Assembly (NCBI RefSeq): GCF_007991755.1
Contig: NZ_BJYY01000001.1
Coordinates: 124,001 to 188,000, forward strand
Length of the DNA: 64,000 nt
Direction: 5' to 3'
DNA from: Cellulomonas aerilata
GTDB taxonomy: Bacteria > Actinomycetota > Actinomycetes > Actinomycetales > Cellulomonadaceae
Shown: positions 8,666 through 18,300 of the stretch, one piece after another
Layout: each line of letters opens with the position of its first letter
Numbering within the stretch: position 1 is the stretch's first letter
Program-made: the position numbers and the translations under genes
The notes under the pieces: generated by a model
The model's input: only the letters and a program-made list of their open reading frames with translations
Told to the model about the DNA's origin: nothing
Databases searched by the model: none

Positions 8666-10093
8666 CTGAGCACCGCCGACACGACCACGCACGCCGACGG
8701 CGTCGGCTTCCGCTCGAGCCGCGGCCCGATCCTCGTCGCGATCATGATGGCGACGAGCCTGGTCGCGATCGACTCCACGATCCTGGCGACGGCCGTCCCC
8801 ACGATCGTCGCGGACCTCGGCGGGTTCTCCAGCTTCCCGTGGCTGTTCTCGATCTACCTGCTGACCCAGGCGGTCTCCGTCCCGATCTACTCCAAGCTCG
8901 CCGACACCGTCGGGCGCAAGCCCGTGATGCTGGCGGGCATCGGGCTGTTCCTGCTCGGCTCGGTCCTGTGCGGCTTCGCCTGGTCGATGCCGGCGCTCAT
9001 CGCGTTCCGTGCGGTGCAGGGGCTCGGCGCGGGGGCGGTGCAGCCCATGGCGATCACGATCGCCGGCGACATCTACACCGTCGCCGAGCGCGCCAAGGCG
9101 CAGGGGTACATGGCCAGCGTCTGGGCGATGTCGTCCGTGGTGGGGCCGACGCTCGGCGGCGTCTTCTCGGAGTTCCTCACCTGGAACTGGATCTTCTTCG
9201 TCAACATCCCGCTGTGCCTGCTCGCCGGGTGGCTGATCGTCCGGCACCTGCACGAGTCGGTCGAGCGGCAGAGCCACCGCATCGACTGGCTGGGCGGGGT
9301 GCTGCTGACGGTCGGGGTCAGCCTGCTGATCCTCGCCCTGCTCGAGGGCGGCAACGCGTGGGCCTGGAGCTCGCCGATCAGCGTCGGGTCGCTCGTCGCG
9401 GCGGCGGTGCTGCTCACGGTGTTCGTCCTCGTCGAGCGCCGCGCCGAGGAGCCGGTGCTGCCGCTGTGGGTGCTCTCGCGCCGGCTGCTGCTGAGCACGG
9501 CGCTGATCGGCGTCGGCGTCGGCGTCATCCTCATCGGGCTGACGTCCTACGTGCCGACCTTCCTCGAGACGCTGCTCGGGGCCTCGCCGCTCGTCTCCGG
9601 GCTCACGCTCGCGGCGCTGACGCTGGGCTGGCCGATCGCCGCGACGCTGTCCGGTCGGGTGTACCTGCGCCTGGGCTTCCGGTCCACGGTCCTCATCGGG
9701 TCGGGTCTGGTGGTCGCGGCCACGATCGCGCTCACGTTCGTGTCCCGGTCGCCGTCCATCCTGGCCGTCGGGCTGTGCTGCTTCGTGATCGGGCTCGGCA
9801 TGGGGCTCGTCGCCTCGCCGAGCCTCATCGCCGCGCAGTCCAGCGTCGGGTGGGGCGAGCGCGGCGTCGTCACCGGGACCAACATGTTCGCCCGGTCCGT
9901 GGGCAGCGCCGTGGGCGTGGCGGTCCTCGGTGCTCTGGTCAACGCGCGGCTGGACGGTCGGGACGCGATCGAGGCGCCGCAGGTGTTCGGTGACGCGGTC
10001 ACCGGGGTGTTCGTCGCCGTGGTGGCGATGGCGGTCGCCGTCGTGCTCGCGGGGCTGTGGATGCCGCGCGGGCAGCGGGTCCAGGCGGACTGA
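8666..10093 (+). CDS. MFS exporter, EmrB/QacA (DHA2) type, probable CTG start
   Basis: This 475-residue drug:proton antiporter-like protein has about 14 membrane segments. It shows the motif-A-like segment SKLADTVGRKPVML after the first two helices and DSTILATAVPTIV in helix 1, both typical of the DHA2 family. The first in-frame ATG (8744) would fall inside helix 1 and remove half of it, and no ATG, GTG or TTG lies upstream in frame before coding potential ends. CTG at 8666 has GAGAGG seven bases before it and gives the N-terminus (M)STADTTTHADGVGFRSSRG plus a full first helix. I therefore propose a CTG start. The substrate is unknown and no regulator is adjacent. Confidence 0.85.
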   Translation: MSTADTTTHADGVGFRSSRGPILVAIMMATSLVAIDSTILATAVPTIVADLGGFSSFPWLFSIYLLTQAVSVPIYSKLADTVGRKPVMLAGIGLFLLGSVLCGFAWSMPALIAFRAVQGLGAGAVQPMAITIAGDIYTVAERAKAQGYMASVWAMSSVVGPTLGGVFSEFLTWNWIFFVNIPLCLLAGWLIVRHLHESVERQSHRIDWLGGVLLTVGVSLLILALLEGGNAWAWSSPISVGSLVAAAVLLTVFVLVERRAEEPVLPLWVLSRRLLLSTALIGVGVGVILIGLTSYVPTFLETLLGASPLVSGLTLAALTLGWPIAATLSGRVYLRLGFRSTVLIGSGLVVAATIALTFVSRSPSILAVGLCCFVIGLGMGLVASPSLIAAQSSVGWGERGVVTGTNMFARSVGSAVGVAVLGALVNARLDGRDAIEAPQVFGDAVTGVFVAVVAMAVAVVLAGLWMPRGQRVQAD

Positions 10094-10108
10094 CGCCGCC
10101 CGTCGCCC

Positions 10109-11758
10109 TCAGCGCACCGGGATGTCGGTGAGCCGGAACGGCACCGAGCCGAGACCCGCGTCGACCTGGACGGTCACGGACCCCACGTCACCGAAGGCGG
10201 GGTAGACGATGCTGAAGGTCCGCGTCTGCCCCCCGTCGATCCGGCTGACCGTGTCGAGGTCGGTCAGCGGCAGCCACAGCTCGAACTCGCCACCGGTCGA
10301 GGTGTCCGCCAGGTAGTCCATCGGGTGGACCGCGGTGCTGCCGGTCAGGAGGGTCACGCCGGACGCCGCGTCGAGAGCCGTCCACGTCTCGGCGCCACGG
10401 TAGGAGAACACGCCGGACAGCCAGCCGATCCCGTAGAACGGGTCGACCTCGTCGTCCAGCGCGGAGATCTGCAGGTCGACGACGACGTGCCCGTCGACGA
10501 GACGCGCCTCGGGGGCCACGACGCGGTACGGGCGCGACGCGTCGAGCTCGACCCCGTCTTCGCCCGTGCCGACCGGTCCGTCGAAGGCGGGGAGCTCCCC
10601 GGAGGTCTCCACCTCGGTCGTCGTGGTGACCTCCGAGGTGAGCGTGAGGGTCACGCGCCGGTTGAGCGCCCGGTTCTCGTCGCTGTCGTTGGGCACCGCG
10701 GGCTCGGTCTCCCCCCTCCCGGACGTCTCGACCGGGTAGGTCCCGGTGTCGACGCGCTCGGCGAGGGCGGCGGCGACGCTCTGCGCACGGCGCTGCGAGA
10801 GGTCCTGGTTGTGCGCGTCGTCGTCCACGTCGTCGGTGTGGCCGACGACGGCGATGGTCCCCGGCGCGCGGCTGACCAGGTGCGCCGCGGCCGCGTCGAG
10901 CGCTGCCTGCGCCTGGGGTGACAGGTCGGCCGAGTCGACGGCGAACAGCACGTCCGAGCCCAGGGTGATCTGCACCTCCTCCGTGGACTGCAGCGTGGCG
11001 ACGGCCCCGGCGAGCTCGCGCGTGTAGGACCCGAGCGAGTGGGTCTCCGCCTCCACGACGGCGTCCAGGTCGAGCGGCTCGGCAGCCCCCGGATCGGCGG
11101 CCGGCGTCGCTGCGGCGCCCGCGGTGGCGGTGGCACCCGGGGTCGCGGTGGCGCCCGGGGTGGCCTCCGGCGGGGACGGGGCACCGACCTCGGGACCCGG
11201 CACGTCGCCGTCGACCACGGGGACGGCCTCGACGTACGAGCCACCCGGCAGGAACAGGTCGAGCGCCTCGACGTCGTCCGGTGGCGCCGCGTAGGCGAGC
11301 TGGACGCGGGTGCCCTCCGGCTCGACGGTCACCCAGGAGTCGTCGCCGGCCCGGACCACCTGGCCGTCGGCGTCCTCCCCGGCCGTGTAGACCTGGTCCG
11401 CGGCAAGGTCGACGAGCCGGAGCCCGGCGAAGGAGCCCATCGTGATCGCGGTCCCCTGGGACGTGCCCCCGAAGTAGCCCGCCAGGAACAGCCCGTCCGG
11501 CTCGACGTCCTCGGCGCTGAGGTCCATCGTCAGGACGACGTGCTCCCCGGCGCGGACCAGCGGGTGGATCCTCGCGGTCACGTCGGTCCCGCCGGCGGTG
11601 AGCGTCCGGGTCTCGACGACCTCGTCGGGCGACGGCCCGGCGGCGGCCGGGGCTGTGGTGGGCGTCGGGTCCGTGTCCCGGTCCGCGGGCGTGGGGGTGC
11701 AGCCGGCGAGGAGCAGCGCGGCAGCAGGGAGCAGGACGGGCAGGACGACGGAGCGCAC
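10109..11758 (-). CDS. OmpA-domain lipoprotein
   Basis: This 549-residue protein has a lipoprotein signal peptide ending in the lipobox LLAGC, with lipidated Cys20. Residues about 45-185 form a beta-rich domain, 195-225 are an Ala/Thr/Pro repeat linker, and about 263-376 form an OmpA-like peptidoglycan-binding domain (LFAVDSADLSPQAQAALD, GHTDDVDDDAHNQDLSQRRA, ALNRRV). A further beta-rich region of about 170 residues follows. Placing the OmpA domain in the middle is unusual. The protein is probably anchored to the outer face of the membrane and ties it to the wall. It starts at GTG 11758 behind AAGGAA. It converges on the exporter, with 15 bases between ends. Confidence 0.85.
   Translation of the reverse strand: MRSVVLPVLLPAAALLLAGCTPTPADRDTDPTPTTAPAAAGPSPDEVVETRTLTAGGTDVTARIHPLVRAGEHVVLTMDLSAEDVEPDGLFLAGYFGGTSQGTAITMGSFAGLRLVDLAADQVYTAGEDADGQVVRAGDDSWVTVEPEGTRVQLAYAAPPDDVEALDLFLPGGSYVEAVPVVDGDVPGPEVGAPSPPEATPGATATPGATATAGAAATPAADPGAAEPLDLDAVVEAETHSLGSYTRELAGAVATLQSTEEVQITLGSDVLFAVDSADLSPQAQAALDAAAAHLVSRAPGTIAVVGHTDDVDDDAHNQDLSQRRAQSVAAALAERVDTGTYPVETSGRGETEPAVPNDSDENRALNRRVTLTLTSEVTTTTEVETSGELPAFDGPVGTGEDGVELDASRPYRVVAPEARLVDGHVVVDLQISALDDEVDPFYGIGWLSGVFSYRGAETWTALDAASGVTLLTGSTAVHPMDYLADTSTGGEFELWLPLTDLDTVSRIDGGQTRTFSIVYPAFGDVGSVTVQVDAGLGSVPFRLTDIPVR
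11095..11170 (-). repeat. Short coding repeat for Ala-Thr-Pro-Gly linker
   Basis: GC-rich imperfect repeats of about 18 bases encode an ATPGAT-type linker between the N-terminal and OmpA domains of the lipoprotein. Such linkers often vary in length between strains. Confidence 0.5.
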
Positions 11759-11922
11759 GGGTTCCTTCTGACTGCTCGGCGAGGTCGATCGGCGCGGCGC
11801 ACCGCGCGGCTGGGCCGAGGATAGGCGGCGCCCTCGCCGGACAGGGCCCCTGGACGCCGGTCGGGTGATGTCGGTGCCCGCGGGTAGCGTGCGCGACGAC
11901 GTCGACGACGAGGGGAACCACC

Positions 11923-14900
11923 GTGCTGAGGCTGCACCGCTCCGAGCGCTCGGACGCGCTGGTGCTGCCGCTCGCGGAGGTCCTGCGCGAGCCGCCGCCC
12001 GACCCGTTCTCGGTCGACGTCGTCGCCGTGCCGACGCCCGGTGTGGAGCGCTGGCTCGCCCAGCGGCTGTCCCACCACCTGGGGACCGGCCCGGCGGGCG
12101 AGGGCGGCGTCGCCGCCCACATCCGCTTCGACTCCCCCGGCCGCGTCCTGGACGACGCCGTCGCGGCCGTCCTCGGCGCCGGCCGCGGCGCCGACGACCC
12201 GTGGTCGCGCGAACGGCTGACCTGGCACGTGCTCGACGCCGTCGACGCGTGCGCCGGCGAGCCGTGGTGCGCCCCGCTCGCCCGCCACCTGGGCGCCGGC
12301 GGAGGTCCGGACGACCCTCGCCGCGACCGCCGGCTGCAGGCCGCGGCCCACCTGGCCGCCCTGTTCAGCTCGTACGGGACCCAGCGCCCGGCGATGCTGC
12401 GGGCGTGGGCCGACGGCCGTCATGAGGACGGCGCCGGTGACGCCGTGCCCGCCGACCTCGACTGGCAGGTCCGGCTCTGGCAGCACGTCCGCGAGGGCAT
12501 CGGCGCACCCGGGCCCGCGGAGCGGCTGGACGAGGTGGTGGCCGCCCTGCTCGACGAGCCGGCCGCGGTCGACCTGCCCGACCGCCTGTCCGTCTTCGGC
12601 GCGACCCGGCTCGCGGCGGGGCGGCTGAGGGTGCTGGCTGCGCTGGGCGAGCACCGTGACGTCCACCTGTGGCTGCCGCACCCGTCCCCTGCCCTGTGGG
12701 CCGCGACCAGCGACGTTGTGGGCGCGGCGGCGCCGACCTCGGTCCGCCGGTCGGGTGTGCGCCCCGCCGCCGAGCACCCGCTGCTGGCCTCGATGGCCCG
12801 CGACGTGACCGAGCTGCAGCTGCGGCTGGCCGCGTCCGGCGCCGGCTCGGACACGCACCACCCCGCACCCGAGCCGCCGCCGACCCTGCTCGGGGCCCTG
12901 CAGGCGCGGCTGCGGGACGACGCCCCCGAGGCGCCGCCGCACCGGCTCGCCCCCGACGACCGCAGCGTGCAGGTGCACGCCTGCCACGGTCGGTCCCGTC
13001 AGGTGGAGGTGCTGCGCGAGGCCCTCATCGGCCTCTTCGACGCCGACCCGACGCTGGAGCCGCGCGACGTCATCGTGCTCTGCCCCGACATCGAAGCCGT
13101 CGCGCCCCTGGTCGCCGCCACCTTCGGCCTGGCCGCCGACGACGACGTCGCCCCCGACACCCACCCGGGGCGCACCCTGCGGGTCCGGCTCGCCGACCGG
13201 TCGCTGCGGCAGACGAACCCGCTGCTGTCGCTGCTCAGCCGCCTGCTCGAGATGGCCGACGGGCGGGTCAGCGCCCCGGACGTGGTGGACCTCGTGGGCA
13301 GTGACCCGGTCCGGCGCCGGTTCCGCCTCGTCGACGAGGACGTCGACCGGATCCGCCGGTGGGCGGTGGAGTCGGGCGCGCGCTGGGGGGAGAACCGAGC
13401 CCGCCGCGAGCGCTTCGGTCTGGTGCACGTGGCGCAGGGGACCTGGGAGACCGCCCTGGACCGCATCCTGCTGGGTGCGGCCATGGCCGAGGAGGAGCAG
13501 CGCTACGTCGGCTCCGCGCTGCCGCTGGACGACGTCGACAGCACCGACATCGAGCTCGCCGGGCGCCTGGCCGAGCTGGTCGACCGGCTCACCGCCGTGC
13601 TCGCCGACCTCGACGGCGCCCACCCGGCCGAGCACTGGCTCGACGCGCTGGACCGGGCGCTCGACCTGCTCGCCGGCACGAGCCCGACCGACGTGTGGCA
13701 GGAGGTGGAGGCCCGGGCGGTGCTCGACGGGGCCCGGCGGACCGCGGCCGCGACGCGGGGCCGCTCGGACCTGCGCCTGGCGGACGTGCGCGCACTGCTC
13801 GCCCGGCGCCTGCGCGGGCGCCCCACCCGCGCCGGCTTCCGCACCGGGGCCCTGACCCTGTGCTCGCTGGAGCCGATGCGGGCGGTGCCGCACCGGGTGG
13901 TGGTCCTGCTCGGCATGGACGACGGCGCCTTCCCGCGGGGCTCGGGCTCCGACGGCGACGACCTGCTGCTGCGCGACCCCCTGATCGGCGAGCGCGACCG
14001 CCGCGGGGAGGACAGGCAGCTGTTCCTGGACGCGCTCACCGCCGCGACCGAGCACCTCGTGGTGCTGTACTCCGGCGCGGACGAGCGGACGGGGGCGTCC
14101 CGGCCGCCGGCCGTCCCCGTCGGGGAGCTGCTCGACGCCCTGGACCGCGCCGCCGCGACCACCGACGGCGCCGCCGTGCGCGAGCAGGTGCTCGTCCGGC
14201 ACCCGCTGCAGACCGTGGACGAGCGGAACTTCACCACCGGGGCCCTCGGGCACCCCGGGCCGTTCAGCTACGACGCCGTCGCCCACCGCGCCGCGGTCGT
14301 CGGACGGGGCACCCGGGTCACCCCCGGGCCGTTCCTGCCCGAGCCGCTCGCCCCCGACCCGGACCTGCTCGGGGACGTCGACCTCGACGACCTGGTCCGC
14401 GACCTCGAGCACCCGCTGCGTGCCTTCCTGCGCCGGCGGCTGGGGGTGAGCCTGCCCGCCGAGGCGGAGGACGTCGACGACCGCCTGCCGCTGACCCTCG
14501 ACGGCCTCGCGCAGTGGTCCATCGGCGACCGGCTGCTGGCGGCCGCGCAGTCCGGTGTCGACCTGGACCGGGCGCGGCAGGCGGAGCTGCGGCGCGGGTC
14601 CCTGCCACCGCTGCGCCTGGGCGGGGCGGTCGTCGACGACCTGCGCGGCCGGGTCGAGCCGATCGCGGAGGCCGCCCGGCAGCACGCGTCCGGACCGGCC
14701 GGGTCCCGCGACGTCACGGTGGTGCTGCCCGGTGGTCGGGCGGTGACCGGGACGGTCCCCGGTGTGCACGACGGCATCCTGCTCCGTGCGGTGTACTCCA
14801 AGCTCGCGGCGAAGCACCGCCTGCGCGCCTGGGTCCAGCTGCTCGCGGTGACCGCGGCGACCGGGACGCGGCAGCACCGGGCGGTCACGATCGGGCGGTC

Positions 14901-15306
14901 CCCGGCACGCAACGCACGCGCCGCGATGGCGACCATGGTCGCGCCGGTCCCGGACGAGGCGCTCGACCACCTGCAGGAGCTCGTCGCGCTGCGGGACGCC
15001 GCCCTCACCGAGCCGCTGCCCCTCCCGCTCGCCGCGAGCTGCGCCTACGCACGGGCGCGCGCCGCCGGGGACCTCACCGAGCAGGCGCTGGGCACCGCGG
15101 CCCGGGAGCTGCGGGACGCCTACGAGCACCTCGACGACTACCACCGGTACGTGTGGGGCGACGACCTGCACCTGGAGGACCTGCTCGGCGCGGCGCCGTC
15201 GGCGCGAGAGCGCAGCTGGTGGCCGGAGGAGGGCACGCGGTTCGGGGTGCTCGCCCGGCGGCTGTGGGAGCCGCTGGTCGCGCACGAGCGGACGGAGACG
15301 CTGTGA
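11923..15306 (+). CDS. recC: RecBCD enzyme subunit RecC
   Basis: RecC is the scaffold and Chi-recognition subunit of exodeoxyribonuclease V, which unwinds and degrades double-stranded ends before RecA loading. The 1127-residue length matches the E. coli protein (about 1120). The start SERSDALVLPLAEVL and VPTPGVERWLAQRLSHHLG are RecC family features. Later come KHRLRAWVQLLAVTA and a degenerate nuclease-like C-terminus. The GTG at 11923 is preceded by GAGGGG and, 33 bases further up, by a TAGCGT hexamer that could be the -10 box. Its stop overlaps the recB GTG by four bases. Many actinobacteria rely on AdnAB for end resection; this organism at least encodes a full RecBCD. Confidence 0.93.
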   Translation: MLRLHRSERSDALVLPLAEVLREPPPDPFSVDVVAVPTPGVERWLAQRLSHHLGTGPAGEGGVAAHIRFDSPGRVLDDAVAAVLGAGRGADDPWSRERLTWHVLDAVDACAGEPWCAPLARHLGAGGGPDDPRRDRRLQAAAHLAALFSSYGTQRPAMLRAWADGRHEDGAGDAVPADLDWQVRLWQHVREGIGAPGPAERLDEVVAALLDEPAAVDLPDRLSVFGATRLAAGRLRVLAALGEHRDVHLWLPHPSPALWAATSDVVGAAAPTSVRRSGVRPAAEHPLLASMARDVTELQLRLAASGAGSDTHHPAPEPPPTLLGALQARLRDDAPEAPPHRLAPDDRSVQVHACHGRSRQVEVLREALIGLFDADPTLEPRDVIVLCPDIEAVAPLVAATFGLAADDDVAPDTHPGRTLRVRLADRSLRQTNPLLSLLSRLLEMADGRVSAPDVVDLVGSDPVRRRFRLVDEDVDRIRRWAVESGARWGENRARRERFGLVHVAQGTWETALDRILLGAAMAEEEQRYVGSALPLDDVDSTDIELAGRLAELVDRLTAVLADLDGAHPAEHWLDALDRALDLLAGTSPTDVWQEVEARAVLDGARRTAAATRGRSDLRLADVRALLARRLRGRPTRAGFRTGALTLCSLEPMRAVPHRVVVLLGMDDGAFPRGSGSDGDDLLLRDPLIGERDRRGEDRQLFLDALTAATEHLVVLYSGADERTGASRPPAVPVGELLDALDRAAATTDGAAVREQVLVRHPLQTVDERNFTTGALGHPGPFSYDAVAHRAAVVGRGTRVTPGPFLPEPLAPDPDLLGDVDLDDLVRDLEHPLRAFLRRRLGVSLPAEAEDVDDRLPLTLDGLAQWSIGDRLLAAAQSGVDLDRARQAELRRGSLPPLRLGGAVVDDLRGRVEPIAEAARQHASGPAGSRDVTVVLPGGRAVTGTVPGVHDGILLRAVYSKLAAKHRLRAWVQLLAVTAATGTRQHRAVTIGRSPARNARAAMATMVAPVPDEALDHLQELVALRDAALTEPLPLPLAASCAYARARAAGDLTEQALGTAARELRDAYEHLDDYHRYVWGDDLHLEDLLGAAPSARERSWWPEEGTRFGVLARRLWEPLVAHERTETL

Positions 15307-18300
15307 GCGCCGCCCCGCAGGCCGACCCGGTGACGACCCCCGCCCCGCCGGTGTTCGACGTCTGCGGCCCCCTGCCGCGGGGCACGACCGTCCTGGAGGC
15401 GAGCGCCGGGACCGGCAAGACGTTCACGATCGCCGCGCTGGCCACCCGGTACGTCGCCGAGGGGCTGGCCGAGCTGTCCGAGCTCATGCTCGTCACCTTC
15501 GGCCGCGCCGCGACGTCCGAGCTGCGCGACCGCGTCCGCGAGCGCCTGGTCGGCACCGAGCGGGCGCTGCGCGACCCCGCGTCGGCCGGGTCGCCGGACG
15601 CCCTGGTCCGGCACCTGGCCGGCGGCGGGGACGCGGAGCGGGACCGGCGTCGCCGCCGGCTGACCCGGGCGCTCGCCGAGTTCGACGCCGCGACCATCGC
15701 CACCACGCACGGGTTCTGCCAGCAGATGCTCACCGCCCTCGGCATCGCCGCCGACGTCGACCCCGACGCCGTCCTGGTCCCCGACCTGGCCGACCTGGTC
15801 GACGAGGTGGTCGACGACCTGTACCTGCGGGGGTACGCGACGAACCCCGAGCCGGTCCTGAGCATCGAGGCGGCACGGTCCGCCGCGCGGGCCGCCGTCT
15901 CGGACCACGACGCCGACCTGCGGCCCCTCGACGCCGAGCCGACCAGCCCCGCCGCGCACAGGCAGCGGTTCGCCGCAGCCGTCCGCGCCGAGCTGGCCCG
16001 TCGCAAGCGGGCACGGCGGGTGCTGGACTACGACGACCTGCTCGTGCTCCTGCGGGACGCGCTGGTCGACCCCGGTACCGGCGCGGCGGCGGTCGAGCGG
16101 GTCCGGTCCCGGTACCGGGTGGTCATGGTCGACGAGTTCCAGGACACCGACCCGGTGCAGTGGGAGATCCTGCGGACCGCGTTCCACGGCCACCGCACCC
16201 TGGTGCTCATCGGCGACCCCAAGCAGGCGATCTACGCGTTCCGTGGCGCCGACGTCGTGACCTACCTGCACGCCGTCGGCGAGGCGGACACCGTGCAGAC
16301 CCTCGGCCGCAACTGGCGCAGCGACGAGCCGGTCCTCACCGGGCTCGCCGCCGTGCTCCGTGAGACCGCCCTCGGCGACCCCAGGATCGTGGTGCGACCG
16401 GTGGAGGCGGAGCACGCCGGTCGCCGCCTGGAGGGGTCGCCGCCGGTCCGCATCCGCCAGGTCACCCGGGCGTCCCTCGGGGTCAGGGGCGTGAAGAACC
16501 CGAAGGTCGGGGAGGTCCGTGAGCTGATCTACGCGGACGTCGCGGCCGAGGTCGTGGCGTCGCTGGGGACCACGCGCCTGCGGGACGCCGACGGGTGGCG
16601 TCCGCTGCGGCCCGGGGACGTGGCGGTCCTGGCCCGGCGGAACGCCGACGCGTCGGCGATCCGGGCGGCGCTGGTCGCGGCCGGCGTCCCGGCCGTCGAG
16701 TCGGGCGTCTCCAGCGTCTTCACCACCCCGGCGGCCGCGCACTGGCTGTCGCTGCTGACGGCGCTGAGCCAGCCCGGGCACTCCGGGCGGGTGGCGGCCG
16801 CGGCGCTCACCGTGTTCGTCGGCTGGACGGCACGCGAGCTGGCCGAGGCGCCCGAGCCCGCCCGGGACACGCTCGCGGACCGGCTGCGCACCTGGGCGCA
16901 CGTGCTGGACGGGCGGGGCGTGGCGGCCCTCCTCGAGGTGGCCGGCGCCACCGGCCTGACCGAGCGGCTGCTGCGGACGGCCGGTGGGGAGCGGATGCTC
17001 ACCGACGTCCGGCACATCGGGCAGGCGCTGCACGCCGCCGCCGTCGCCGACCGGCTCGGCACCGTGGCCCTCACCGAGTGGCTGCGCACCCGGGTCGCCG
17101 AGGCCGAGACCGACTACTCCGAGGAGCGCAGCCGACGGCTGGAGACCGACGCCGCCGCCGTGCAGGTGGTCACCATCCACGCCAGCAAGGGTCTGGAGTT
17201 CCCGGTGGTGCACGTGCCGTTCGCCTGGGACCGGTTCGTGGAGAGGACGCCCGCCCTGCTGCGCTACCACGACGACGACGGCGGGCGGCTGCTGCACCTG
17301 GGCGGGACCGGGTCGCCGGGGTACGACGAGGCGCTGGTGCGCCACCGCTCGGAGGACTTCGGCGAGGACCTGCGCCTGGCGTACGTGGCGCTGACCCGCG
17401 CGAGCGCCCAGGTGGTCGCGTGGTGGGCGCCGTCCACGAACAGCGCCTCCGCGCCGCTGACGCGTCTGCTGCTCGGGGGGCACGGGGCGAGCCAGGAGCC
17501 GCCCCAGACGGCCACGGTCCCCGACGACGCCGGTGTGGCGGCCGCGCTGGAGGCGCTGGCGGCCCGCTCGGGCGGCACGGTCGCGCACGAGGTCGTCGCG
17601 GTGCCGGTGCCGGGGGCGCGGTGGTCGCCCCCCGCGACGCAGCGGCCCGGGCTCGAGGTCGGCCGGTTCACGCGCCGGCTCGACGCGTCCTGGCGGCGGA
17701 CCTCCTACTCCGGGCTCACGGCGTCCGCGCACGAGGCGACGGTGTCGAGCGAGCCCGAGGCGACCGGGACCCAGGACGAGCCGGACACGTCCGGGGGGCC
17801 CCTGACGACCCTCGGGCCCGGGCGCGTCGGCCGCCGTGCGGGCACGGACGACGGTCAGGTCGGCACGGTCGCCGGTGGCGAGGTCGCCGACGGTCCCGTC
17901 CCCGGCGGCGCTCGGACGGCGGGCGGCGCGGGCGGCGCGGGCGGCGCGGGCGGCGCGGGCGACCCTGACCTCGAGCACCGGCTCCGCGCGATCGCCTCGC
18001 CGATGAGCGAGCTCCCCGGCGGCACGGCGTTCGGGACGCTGGTGCACGAGGTGCTCGAGTACGTCGACACCGACACCGGGGACCTCCCCGGGCAGCTGCG
18101 GCTCCACTGCCGGGAGGCGACGCTGACCCGGGGCCTCGGGGTCGACGCCGACACCCTCGCCGGGGCTCTGCTCCCGGTCATGCAGACCCCGCTCGGCGAC
18201 CTGGCGGGCGGTGCGACGCTGGGCGGGATTGCCGGCCGGGACCGGCTCGCCGAGCTCACGTTCGAGCTGCCGCTCGCCGGCGGCGACACCCCACGCCGGG

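Noticed and set aside
11578-15285. A 1235-residue open frame opposite recC
   Set aside because: Antisense shadow of recC; no recognised motif, composition typical of a wrong frame.
13359-15302. A long N-terminal extension of recB overlapping recC
   Set aside because: The extension is a frame-shifted shadow of recC. The RecB family start fits GTG 15303 with a 4-bp overlap.
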